Positions 6,697 to 13,556 of a stretch of 18,221 nt of DNA are shown here, in pieces; the stretch's first letter is position 1, and each line of letters starts with the position of its first letter. Made by a program: the position numbers and the translations under genes. Source of the stretch: UKL13-2 sp964417885 (GTDB lineage Bacteria; Pseudomonadota; Gammaproteobacteria; Burkholderiales; Usitatibacteraceae). The stretch lies in the NCBI GenBank assembly GCA_964417885.1, contig CAYQKN010000079.1, positions 1 through 18,221 on the forward strand, in the 5' to 3' direction. The notes under the pieces were generated by a model that saw only the letters and a program-made list of their open reading frames with translations, was not told where the DNA came from and did not search any database.

Positions 6697-7650
6697 TCAA
6701 CTCCGTGGAACGACACTGCTCCCTAGCCGCTTCAGGCCCAGCCACTGCTGCTGCCAGAATCCGCGCCCGTATTCTCTGCCGTCGAGCTGATCGCGAATGC
6801 CGGTTGGTGGATAGACCTGTTCAAAGTTCGCCGTACCGAAAAGCACATCCCATGCCGGAAACAGCACGGCAAAGTTGCAACCCTGCACCCGGCCCTCATG
6901 GCCCATGCCGATGGCGTGGTGGACGCGATGAAAACGCGGGCTCACCAGCAGGTACTCGCCGATACGGCCGAAGTCCAGTTTGAGATTCGCGTGCGACAGG
7001 CTCTCGACGATACGGGTCGCCACCACGATGGTGACGAACTGGCCCGGTGGCACGCCGATCGCCAGCGCCACCAGGGCAAAGGCCGCGCTGGTCAGCACGT
7101 CGTCGAGCAGGTGATTGCGGTTGTCGGTCCAGAAGCTCATGCTGCGCTGCGAATGATGCAGGGCGTGCAGCGCCCACCAGAAAGTGACGCGATGCTGCCA
7201 GCGGTGTAGCCAATAGGCGACAAAATCGAGCAGCACCAGGTAGACCACGAACGACAGCAGCGGTGAACTGTTCAGCGCCGGCCACGCGTCCTCGATCTTC
7301 CACGGGATCACATCGTTGAGCCGCATCCAGCCGTCCAGCGCGCCGATCACCGGCGTCAGCAGGCCGAACATCAGCAGCGGCACGAAGCCCAGCCGCTGCA
7401 GCAGCGTGTAGAGCACATCGACCTTCTTCTCGGCCTCTTCCTGCTGTTCCAGCGGATACCAGCGCTCGAGGCTGCCCAGCACCACCGCCAGCGCGGTCAC
7501 CTCGATGGCGCCGATGAGAAAAAACTCGGTCGCATCGAAGGCAAGCTCGGCATAGCCGCCGATGCCGATGGCGTGCAGCACCGGCAGCACCGCGGTCTGG
7601 AACACGTGGCCGTGCAATTCGGCGAACAGGGCGGACATCCAGTCAAACAT
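6697..7650 (-). CDS. Sterol desaturase / fatty acid hydroxylase family membrane protein
   Basis: A 317-residue integral membrane di-iron enzyme of the fatty-acid-hydroxylase/sterol-desaturase superfamily. The histidine clusters that bind the iron pair are all present: HRWQH (149-153), HALHH (162-166), NRNH (His180), SHAN (His220) and HRVHH (241-245). Hydrophobic segments lie at about 42-60, 85-104, 131-148 and 184-212. Such enzymes use O2 to hydroxylate or desaturate lipid chains or sterol-like molecules in the membrane; the bacterial substrate is usually unknown. The gene starts 12 bp after the stop of the polysaccharide-deacetylase-like gene and ends 8 bp before the protease start, so the three are almost certainly one transcript. 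The active-site set is complete, so I expect an active enzyme. Confidence 0.92.
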   Translation of the reverse strand: MFDWMSALFAELHGHVFQTAVLPVLHAIGIGGYAELAFDATEFFLIGAIEVTALAVVLGSLERWYPLEQQEEAEKKVDVLYTLLQRLGFVPLLMFGLLTPVIGALDGWMRLNDVIPWKIEDAWPALNSSPLLSFVVYLVLLDFVAYWLHRWQHRVTFWWALHALHHSQRSMSFWTDNRNHLLDDVLTSAAFALVALAIGVPPGQFVTIVVATRIVESLSHANLKLDFGRIGEYLLVSPRFHRVHHAIGMGHEGRVQGCNFAVLFPAWDVLFGTANFEQVYPPTGIRDQLDGREYGRGFWQQQWLGLKRLGSSVVPRS

Positions 7651-7662
7651 GATCCGGCTTCC

Positions 7663-8436
7663 TCATCGCTTCCACTGCGGGTGATCGGTGATGCGGGCAA
7701 AGCAGAAACCGCGCGCCTTCAAGCCGGCGATCAGTTCATCGAGGCGCGGATACAGCGGCTCCTTGCGCGACCAGATGCCGAGGTGCCAGAGCAGGATGTC
7801 GCCATCGCGGATGGCGGCGAGCTGGCCCTTGATCAGCCGGTCGGCGGGATAACTTTCGCTCGGCAATTCGTCGCCGGAGAAACCGGCCGGCGACCAGGCC
7901 ACGTGACGAAAGCCGCAGGCGGCGGCGAAGCGGGTAGCGTTGGCGGTCAGCTTGCCGCCCGGCGCCCGCCACAGCCCGTCAAAGCCGCGACCGGTCATGG
8001 CGCGAAACGCGTCCTCGCTTTTGCGCAGTTCCGCGCAGACCGCCTGCTGGTCCAGCATCTCGCCGGTTTTGGCGCCCCACGGCACATAGCTGACCTTGTC
8101 GCCCGTGTCCTGGCGGAAATACCAGTGACGCCAGGTGTGGCTGCCAAACGCGTGCCCTTCGTCGGCGCGCGCTTTCCAGAATGCCGCCCAGGCCGGATCG
8201 AGCGTGGTGTCGCCGCGCCGCGTCTTTTCGTTGGCGAGGAAAAACGTGGCGCGCACGTCATGCTTGCGCAGGATGGCGGCGATCTCCTCCGCCGGCCCCA
8301 TGTGCCCGGTGTCCAGCGTCAGGTAGGCGGTGGCCTTGCAGGCGGCGCCGGCCGCCGGCTGCGCCGCAGCCGGCATCAGCAGCGCCGCGACCAGGGCGGC
8401 GCGGACCAGCAGCAGGGCAAGTTTGGGCTCAGGCAT
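7663..8436 (-). CDS. Secreted polysaccharide deacetylase family protein (variant NodB domain)
   Basis: A 257-residue exported protein with a signal peptide (about 1-26, two Ala-rich stretches ending AAAQ) and a NodB-type carbohydrate esterase 4 fold. Motif 1, normally TFDDG, reads LTLDTGH (39-45): the catalytic-base Asp42 is kept, but the second, metal-binding Asp is Thr43. Motif 2 is intact as HTWRH (His100, His104), motif 3 as WRAPGG (156-161), and motif 5 as LLWHLG (His218). The family removes N- or O-acetyl groups from envelope or extracellular polysaccharides using a divalent metal. The altered motif 1 may mean a different metal set, perhaps with His45, or a changed substrate. First gene of a tight cluster with the desaturase (12-bp gap) and protease. 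The ribosome site before 8436 is weak, but this start gives the complete signal peptide. Confidence 0.85.
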   Translation of the reverse strand: MPEPKLALLLVRAALVAALLMPAAAQPAAGAACKATAYLTLDTGHMGPAEEIAAILRKHDVRATFFLANEKTRRGDTTLDPAWAAFWKARADEGHAFGSHTWRHWYFRQDTGDKVSYVPWGAKTGEMLDQQAVCAELRKSEDAFRAMTGRGFDGLWRAPGGKLTANATRFAAACGFRHVAWSPAGFSGDELPSESYPADRLIKGQLAAIRDGDILLWHLGIWSRKEPLYPRLDELIAGLKARGFCFARITDHPQWKR

Positions 8437-8466
8437 GCAGGCGACGTATCACGGACAGGTGGGCAA

Positions 8467-8495
8467 ATTATCTCAGCGCGTCGCGCATCCGCCAA
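8467..8495 (-). promoter_or_regulatory. Probable promoter of the deacetylase-desaturase-protease operon
   Basis: On the minus strand, TTGGCG (8490-8495, 4/6) and GATAAT (8467-8472, 5/6) are separated by 17 bp in the 71-bp gap between the beta-propeller gene and the deacetylase gene. The predicted start near 8460 gives a leader of about 24 nt. Read-through from the beta-propeller gene is also possible. Confidence 0.5.
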
Positions 8496-8507
8496 CCGCT
8501 CACCGGC

Positions 8508-9476
8508 TCATTTCCGCGGTGCGTGGGAGGCGAAATAGATGCCGTGCGGGCTCTTGCCAACCGGGATCTGCTTGATCACCTTCCTGCTGGCCATGTCGTA
8601 GATGGATACCTTCTTGATCCAGCGCGTGGTCACCCACAGCTGCTTGCCGTCGCGCGTCAGCTCCATGCAGTCCGGCCCGCCCGGCATATTGATGGTGTCG
8701 ACCACCGTGAGCGTGCTCTGGTCGATCACGTTGATGGTATTCGACACCCGGTTGCTGACGAACAGGCGCTTGCCGTCGCCCAGTGCCAGGAAATTGTGCG
8801 CGCCCTTGCCGGTGGTGATTTTCTTCACCGACTTCTGCGTGCGCCAGTCGATCACTTCGACATAATCCTCGCCGGTCATGCCGACCAGCGCGTAGCGGTC
8901 ATCGGGCGTCACCCACACGCCGGCCGGCATGTTGCCGGTTTTCATCCGCCACTTGATGGTCTGGCTGGCGAGATCGATGCCGACCAGCTCATTCGAATCC
9001 TGCATCGTCACCAGCGCGATGGTGCTGTTGGCGTCGAAGGCGACGTGACTGGGCGTCTTGCCGGTCGGGATGCGCTTGACCAGCGAAAAATCGCTGCCGT
9101 GGTAAATGTCGACCCGGTCGAGGCGGTTGCTGACCGACACGAACCACTTCTTGTCCGGGGTGAAGCCGATCTGGTAGGGATCGGAAATCTTGTCGATGCG
9201 GCGGCGGATGTCGCCGGTCAGCGGATCGAGGAACACCAGTTCGTTCGAGGCCGCATTGGCGACGATCAGGTGCTTGTCGTCGGGTGTCGCCATCAGGTGA
9301 TGCGGTTCCTTGCCGATCGGGAAGCGGCGGATCTCCTCCATCTTCGCCTTGTCGATGACGCTGATGGTGCCGTCGCCCGAATTGAGCACGATGGCGACTT
9401 CGGCAGCGGCGGGGAAAGCAATGGACAACAGGGTGGCGGACAGCAGAAACGGTGCGGCAGATCGCAGAAATTTCAC
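8508..9476 (-). CDS. Secreted YVTN/YncE-like beta-propeller protein
   Basis: A 322-residue exported protein made of repeated beta-propeller blades. Signal peptide at residues 1-25 (KFLRSAAPFLLSATLLSIAF, then PAAAE). About seven repeats follow, each with an SNxIxVID- or PDxxxLxVxN-type unit such as DGTISVIDK, PDDKHLIVANAASNELVFLD, PDKKWFVSVSNRLDRVDIY and SNRVSNTINVIDQ. Proteins of this type serve as periplasmic binding or scaffold modules and often lie near quinoprotein or metal-related genes; no enzyme residues are evident. I chose the GTG at 9476 rather than an ATG 8 codons upstream because AAGGGA (9483-9488) lies 6 bases before the GTG and the signal peptide then begins M-KFLRS; the upstream ATG has no good ribosome site. 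It lies 71 bp upstream of the deacetylase gene on the same strand and is divergent from the Nudix gene. Confidence 0.88.
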   Translation of the reverse strand: MKFLRSAAPFLLSATLLSIAFPAAAEVAIVLNSGDGTISVIDKAKMEEIRRFPIGKEPHHLMATPDDKHLIVANAASNELVFLDPLTGDIRRRIDKISDPYQIGFTPDKKWFVSVSNRLDRVDIYHGSDFSLVKRIPTGKTPSHVAFDANSTIALVTMQDSNELVGIDLASQTIKWRMKTGNMPAGVWVTPDDRYALVGMTGEDYVEVIDWRTQKSVKKITTGKGAHNFLALGDGKRLFVSNRVSNTINVIDQSTLTVVDTINMPGGPDCMELTRDGKQLWVTTRWIKKVSIYDMASRKVIKQIPVGKSPHGIYFASHAPRK

Positions 9477-9582
9477 AAAAAGTCCCTTAAAATCACACAT
9501 TTACCAAACATTGCTATAGTAGCATGAGCCATTGACTAACGCCCGCCCGCGCCTCCCCGTTTACCTCTGCCAAAGATATCCC
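9477..9582. promoter_or_regulatory. Divergent promoter region between the beta-propeller and Nudix genes
   Basis: The 106 bp between two divergent starts include an AT-rich stretch (about 9485-9540). It holds TGCTA-TAG-TAGCA (9512-9524), whose 5-bp arms are inverted repeats overlapping -10-like hexamers for the minus strand (TACTAT, TATAGC), and TTGACT (9532-9537), a -35-like hexamer on the plus strand without a matching -10. Regulation by a dimeric factor at the repeat is only a possibility. Confidence 0.35.
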
Positions 9583-10140
9583 ATGCTGACCAATCCCGCG
9601 CCCCGTTTCTGCCAGCAATGCGGGTCCGACAAAGTGAGCTTGCGCATCCCGCACGGCGATGACCGCGAGCGCCATGTCTGCCCCGATTGCGGCCACATTC
9701 ACTACCTCAACCCGAAACTGGTCGTCGGTACCATCCCGGTCTGGGGTGACCAGGTGTTGCTGTGCAAGCGCGCCATCGAGCCGCGCTACGGCCTGTGGAC
9801 GCTGCCGGCCGGATTCATGGAAGAAGGCGAGACGCTGGAGGAAGGCGCGGCGCGCGAAACCCTGGAAGAAGCCAAGGCGCGAGTCGACATCGAACAGATG
9901 TACGTCACCCTGTCACTGCCCGAAATCAGCCAGGTCTACGTCCTGTTTCGCTCGCGCCTGATCGATCTTAATTTCGGCCCCGGCAGCGAAAGCCTCGAAG
10001 TGCGTTTGTTCAGCGAAGCCGACATTCCCTGGGATCAGCTTGCCTTCCGCACCATTGATCGCGCGCTAAAGCTCTACTTCGCCGACCGGCAGGTCGGTCA
10101 GTTCCCGGCGCACCTGGGCGAATTGCGGCGACCGAAATAG
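9583..10140 (+). CDS. Nudix hydrolase with N-terminal zinc ribbon
   Basis: A 185-residue cytoplasmic pyrophosphohydrolase. A four-cysteine zinc ribbon (Cys10, Cys13, Cys33, Cys36; CQQC...CPDC) precedes the Nudix fold, as in NudC-type NADH pyrophosphatases, though the protein is shorter than NudC and lacks its N-terminal domain. The Nudix box runs from Gly77 to about residue 99: GFMEEGETLEEGAARETLEEA keeps G-x5-E-x7-RE-x2-EE, so the metal-binding glutamates (Glu92, Glu95, Glu96) are present, but the late Gly of the consensus (EExG) is Lys98. Likely substrates are ADP-ribose, NADH or related dinucleotides; which one is not visible. ATG 9583 was chosen because it places the zinc ribbon near the N-terminus; an in-frame TTG at 9532 is less likely. 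Transcribed alone. Confidence 0.88.
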   Translation: MLTNPAPRFCQQCGSDKVSLRIPHGDDRERHVCPDCGHIHYLNPKLVVGTIPVWGDQVLLCKRAIEPRYGLWTLPAGFMEEGETLEEGAARETLEEAKARVDIEQMYVTLSLPEISQVYVLFRSRLIDLNFGPGSESLEVRLFSEADIPWDQLAFRTIDRALKLYFADRQVGQFPAHLGELRRPK

Positions 10141-10145
10141 TTTCT

Positions 10146-10162
10146 GTCAGCCGCATGCTGAC
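10146..10162 (+). terminator. Stem-loop after the Nudix gene
   Basis: GTCAGC (10146-10151), loop CGCAT, GCTGAC (10157-10162): a perfect 6-bp stem 5 bp after the Nudix stop. No T-tract follows, so intrinsic termination would be weak. Confidence 0.35.
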
Positions 10163-10223
10163 TGCTGCCACTTGCGTCGGCGAAAGAACTGGCTGAGAAC
10201 AATCGGGAACTACTATTAACTTG

Positions 10224-10253
10224 CGGGACTGTCGTCCCGGATTTAGTCCGGGA
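10224..10253. repeat. Two overlapping, mutually exclusive hairpins (REP-like)
   Basis: CGGGAC-TGTC-GTCCCG (10224-10239) and TCCCGGA-TTTAG-TCCGGGA (10235-10253) are both perfect inverted repeats and share bases 10235-10239, so only one can form at a time. The small GGGAC/GTCCC-type palindromes resemble REP sequences of gammaproteobacteria and related genomes; the assignment is inference. Confidence 0.5.
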
Positions 10254-10257
10254 GCGA

Positions 10258-10292
10258 GGCGGGGAATTCGCAGCGCATGCGCTGTGCCCGCC
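10258..10292. repeat. Long hairpin with a 14-bp perfect palindrome at its tip
   Basis: CAGCGCATGCGCTG (10271-10284) is a perfect 14-bp palindrome, enclosed by GGCGGG (10258-10263) and CCCGCC (10287-10292), which can extend it as a bulged stem. No function is assigned. Confidence 0.5.
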
Positions 10293-10320
10293 GAGCGCCA
10301 ATTCAATGCAGTGGATTGGC

Positions 10321-10358
10321 CCAAGTTTCTTTGCAACTCAACAAGTGACAAAACTTGG
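10321..10358. repeat. 8-bp perfect inverted repeat with 22-nt loop
   Basis: CCAAGTTT (10321-10328) and AAACTTGG (10351-10358) are exact inverted repeats around an AT-rich 22-nt loop, in the gap about 50 bp past the pdeM stop. Confidence 0.45.
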
Positions 10359-10410
10359 TTACCGGCCCGGCGCAACTCTTCTGGTTGTACGCCGGTACGA
10401 CAGAGATCAA

Positions 10411-11070
10411 TCAGAGTTCTCTTCTCACGCCCAACTCAATCACCTTGCCATCCGCCGCCACAAACACCCGGTCGCCGTCGCGCGGCCGCACCACATAGGT
10501 GCCGGTGAATTCGCCGAACGCCGGCAGCACGCAGACATAGGCACCAAACCAGAAACACGGCAGCCGCAGCGAATCGCCGGCCGGACCGCCGAGATGGATG
10601 GCGGGGTGAATGTGGCCGGCCAGCACATAGCCGCGCAGGTCAGGCTCGGGATGATGTGAGAGGCAGAACGGCCCGACCACCTCTCCCTCGTCGACGCACT
10701 CGATGTTCCACTCTGGCGGCGGATCGCCGGCCCGGTCGTCGTGATTGCCGCGCACCAGCGTGATGCCGATCGCGGCATGCTGCTGCCGCCAGGCGGCAAA
10801 GCGCGCGAAAGTGGGCGCGGCGCGGCCGTCCCGGCTGTGCAGGAAATCACCCAGAAACACCAGCCGCTTCGCCCCGGTCGCGGAGAGGCATTCGGTCAGC
10901 CGCGACAGCGCCGCGCTGGTGCTGCCCGGCGGCAGCGGGATGCCGGCAGCGCGAAACGCCGCCACCTTGCCGAAATGCGCATCGGCGACGAACAGCGTTT
11001 GCTCGCGCGGCCAATACAGCGCCTTGTCCGGCAGCAGCCGCAGCGTCTCGCCGGCGAGCACGATTTCCAT
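10411..11070 (-). CDS. pdeM: Ligase-associated DNA damage response phosphoesterase PdeM
   Basis: A 219-residue calcineurin-like metallophosphoesterase. The two-metal site is complete: DAH (Asp30, His32), GDFLH (74-78), GNHDD (108-112), SHHP (His139) and GHIHP (152-156). In many proteobacteria this protein is encoded with a Lhr-type helicase, an MBL-fold exonuclease and an ATP-dependent DNA ligase, a set proposed to act in DNA repair; a nuclease or phosphodiesterase role in DNA end processing is inferred from that company. Its ATG overlaps the helicase stop by one base (TGATG on the minus strand), so translation is coupled. It is the last gene of the cluster. No ligase gene follows: the next 270 bp are non-coding and then comes a convergent Nudix gene. 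Confidence 0.93.
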   Translation of the reverse strand: MEIVLAGETLRLLPDKALYWPREQTLFVADAHFGKVAAFRAAGIPLPPGSTSAALSRLTECLSATGAKRLVFLGDFLHSRDGRAAPTFARFAAWRQQHAAIGITLVRGNHDDRAGDPPPEWNIECVDEGEVVGPFCLSHHPEPDLRGYVLAGHIHPAIHLGGPAGDSLRLPCFWFGAYVCVLPAFGEFTGTYVVRPRDGDRVFVAADGKVIELGVRREL

Positions 11071-13556
11071 CAGGCGGCGCGAACCTTGTCGAACGCGAGC
11101 TGCATGCGCGCGATCCGGTCGGCCAGTTTTTCCGAGGTCAGTTTCTCGCGGAAGCGCTCGACCATCAGCGGGAAGCAGAACGGTGTCGGCCGGCTGGCGC
11201 GGATCAGGGTGATGCGCTGGCGCTGCATCGCCGCCAGCGCGTCGTGCATGCGGGCGAATTCGAGCTCGCGTTCCAGCACTTCGCGCTGCGATTGCGCCAG
11301 CAGCGGATTGTGCGCATCCCAGCGCGCGAACACATCGAAGATCAGCCCGCTGGTGGCCTGCACCTGCTTGTTGCTTTTGCCGGCGCCGGGATAACCCTGG
11401 AACACCAGCCCGGCGACGCGCGCGATCTCGCGGAAGTGCCGCTTCGACAACTCCGCCGCATTGAGGCTCGCCAGCACCGACGCCAGCAGGTGTTCGGTCG
11501 ACAGCAGCAGGTTGAACAGCTCGCGATTGAGTGCGAACGGCGTCGCCGACAGCAGCTCGAAACCATAGTCGTTGACCGAGAATGAAAACGTCGCTGGCCG
11601 GCTCTGCCCCAGCCGCCAGGCGAACAGCGCCGCCATGCCCATGTGCGCGTGGCGGCCGGCGAACGGGTAGACGAAGATGTGATGTCCCTCGCGGCTTTCC
11701 ATCTGTTCGAACAGCAGCTCGTTGACATCCGGAATGCGCGACACCGCGCGCTGCACCTTCAGCAGTCGCGCCACGGCACGCATCTCCGGTTCCTCCGAGC
11801 GGCCGTCGCGAAACTCCTTCAGCATCGCACGCATCGACGCCGCGAGTTCGCCCGACAACGGCATCTTGCCGCCCGACCAGCGCGGCACCAGTTTTTTATT
11901 CTGCGGGGCCGGTTTCACGTAGGCGGTCATGTCACGCACGCGCATCAGTTCCAGCGTGCGGCCGGCAAAGGTGAACGCATCGCCCGGCGACAGGCGCGCG
12001 ATGAAACTCTCCTCGACGTGACCGAGCCGCGCGCCCTTGAGAAAGCGCACCTCCATGCTGGCCTCGGAGACGATGGTGCCGATCGACATCCGGTGGCGCC
12101 GCGCGATCGCCTTGTCCGGCACCCGGAATCGCGCATCCTCCCAGGCCACCTTGCAGTATTCGGGATAGGCCTTGAGCGCTTCGCCGCCGCGCACCACGAA
12201 ATCCAGCGCCCACGACCACTCGTCATCGCCCAGATCGCGATAGGCGTGACTGCTGCGCACCTCGGCCAGCAGCTCGGCCTCGATGAAGCCCTCACCCGCG
12301 GCGATCGTCACCAGGTGCTGCACCAGCACATCGAGCGGCTTGGCGATCAGGCGGCGTGACTCGATGCGCCTGGCCTCGGCGGCGCGCCGCGCCGCCACCG
12401 CCTCGATGAACTCGAACGCATGGCTGGGCACGCAGGTCACGCGCGACGCCCGGCCCGGCGCGTGGCCGGAGCGGCCGGCTCGCTGCAGCAGCCGCGCCAC
12501 GCCCTTGGCACTGCCGATCTGCAACACCCGCGCCACCGGTGAGAAATCCACCCCCAGGTCGAGGCTGGAGGTCGCCACCACGCACTTGAGCGTGCCCAGC
12601 TTGAGACCGCTTTCGACATAATCGCGCACCTCGCGATCGAGCGAGCCGTGATGCAGTGCCAGTTCGCCGGCCCAGTCCGGCCGCGCCTCCAGCAGCGCCT
12701 GGTACCAGAGTTCGGCCTGCGAGCGTGTGTTGGTGAACACCAGCGTGGTGCCGCCGGCCGCACGGACGGCATCAATCTCGCCAGCCACCGGCTCGACCAT
12801 GGCGAATCCCAGGTGACCGGCCCAGGGAAAACCGTCGACCTGCTCCGGGATCAGGGTGTCGATCACGATCACCTTGTCGCGCACCCCTTCCACCAGCCGG
12901 GCCGGTGCGCCGGCCATCAGCACCTCCGCCGCCTGGTCGAGATTGCCCAGCGTGGCCGACAGGCCCCACACCCGCAGCCGCGGATTCCAGCGCCGCAGCC
13001 GCGCCAGCGCCAGCTCGGTCTGGATGCCGCGCTTGCTGCCAAGCAGTTCATGCCATTCGTCGACGATCACCGCCTGCAGGCCGGCCAGCGATTCGCGCGC
13101 ACCCGCCTGCGAGAGCATCAGCGACAGGCTTTCCGGCGTCGTCACCAGCGCGCTCGGCATGTTGCGGTTCTGCCGCGCGCGCTCGGCCGACGGCGTGTCG
13201 CCGGTGCGGATACCCACGCTCCAGCCCAGCCCCAGGCCGGTGACCGCTTTCAGCAGCGATTCGCGCGTGTCCGCCGACAGGGCGCGCATCGGCGTGATCC
13301 ACAGCACCGTCAGCGGCGGCGCGCCGGACGCGCCGGCGTCAATCGATTCCATCAGCGCACCCAGCCAGGCGGCCAGCGTCTTGCCGGTGCCGGTGGCGGA
13401 GTGGATCAGGCCGCTTTCGCCGCGACGGTAGGCATCCCACACCTCGCGCTGAAAATCGAACGGCGTCCAGCCGCAGGCGGCAAACCAGGCCTCGACGCGT
13501 TTGTCCGCAGCGCGACGGTCGGCGGTTGGCGCGATCGCCAGCACGGTGTCAGGCAT
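11070..13556 (-). CDS. Ligase-associated DNA damage response DEXH-box helicase (Lhr family)
   Basis: An 828-residue superfamily 2 ATP-dependent helicase of the Lhr type. The Q-motif TPFDFQ (31-36) and Walker A SATGTGKT (53-60) are followed by TPESL (140-144), the DEWH box (166-169), SAT (200-202), TNTRSQAE (275-282) and the second RecA domain motif QRAGRSGH (358-365). The C-terminal half (about 430-828) is the Lhr-specific winged-helix/beta-barrel and DEAD/H-associated region. Lhr-core enzymes translocate 3'-5' on single-stranded DNA and prefer RNA-DNA hybrids. This subgroup usually lies with ligase, exonuclease and pdeM. The start at 13556 was chosen because the longer frame continues into the HDAC-family gene. 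The start overlaps that gene's stop by 8 bp (ATGCCTGA), and its own stop overlaps pdeM by 1 bp. Confidence 0.94.
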   Translation of the reverse strand: MPDTVLAIAPTADRRAADKRVEAWFAACGWTPFDFQREVWDAYRRGESGLIHSATGTGKTLAAWLGALMESIDAGASGAPPLTVLWITPMRALSADTRESLLKAVTGLGLGWSVGIRTGDTPSAERARQNRNMPSALVTTPESLSLMLSQAGARESLAGLQAVIVDEWHELLGSKRGIQTELALARLRRWNPRLRVWGLSATLGNLDQAAEVLMAGAPARLVEGVRDKVIVIDTLIPEQVDGFPWAGHLGFAMVEPVAGEIDAVRAAGGTTLVFTNTRSQAELWYQALLEARPDWAGELALHHGSLDREVRDYVESGLKLGTLKCVVATSSLDLGVDFSPVARVLQIGSAKGVARLLQRAGRSGHAPGRASRVTCVPSHAFEFIEAVAARRAAEARRIESRRLIAKPLDVLVQHLVTIAAGEGFIEAELLAEVRSSHAYRDLGDDEWSWALDFVVRGGEALKAYPEYCKVAWEDARFRVPDKAIARRHRMSIGTIVSEASMEVRFLKGARLGHVEESFIARLSPGDAFTFAGRTLELMRVRDMTAYVKPAPQNKKLVPRWSGGKMPLSGELAASMRAMLKEFRDGRSEEPEMRAVARLLKVQRAVSRIPDVNELLFEQMESREGHHIFVYPFAGRHAHMGMAALFAWRLGQSRPATFSFSVNDYGFELLSATPFALNRELFNLLLSTEHLLASVLASLNAAELSKRHFREIARVAGLVFQGYPGAGKSNKQVQATSGLIFDVFARWDAHNPLLAQSQREVLERELEFARMHDALAAMQRQRITLIRASRPTPFCFPLMVERFREKLTSEKLADRIARMQLAFDKVRAA

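Larger units (their letters stand above)
10141..10410. other. 270-bp gene-free region rich in inverted repeats
   Basis: No coding frame with a credible start lies between the stops of the convergent Nudix and pdeM genes. The region is visibly less GC-rich than its neighbours and carries at least five separate inverted repeats, entered individually where clear. A further pair is ACCGGC/GCCGGT at 10361-10366 and 10391-10396. It could hold gene-end hairpins, decayed REP-type elements or a structured RNA; nothing here proves transcription. Confidence 0.6.

Noticed and set aside
6689..6745. Extended N-terminus of the protease from 6745
   Set aside because: It would overlap the desaturase gene and place 19 charged residues before the signal peptide; ATG 6688 gives a normal export signal.
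9476..9500. ATG at 9500 as the start of the beta-propeller protein
   Set aside because: No ribosome site precedes it. AAGGGA lies 6 bases before the GTG at 9476, and that start gives a standard signal peptide.
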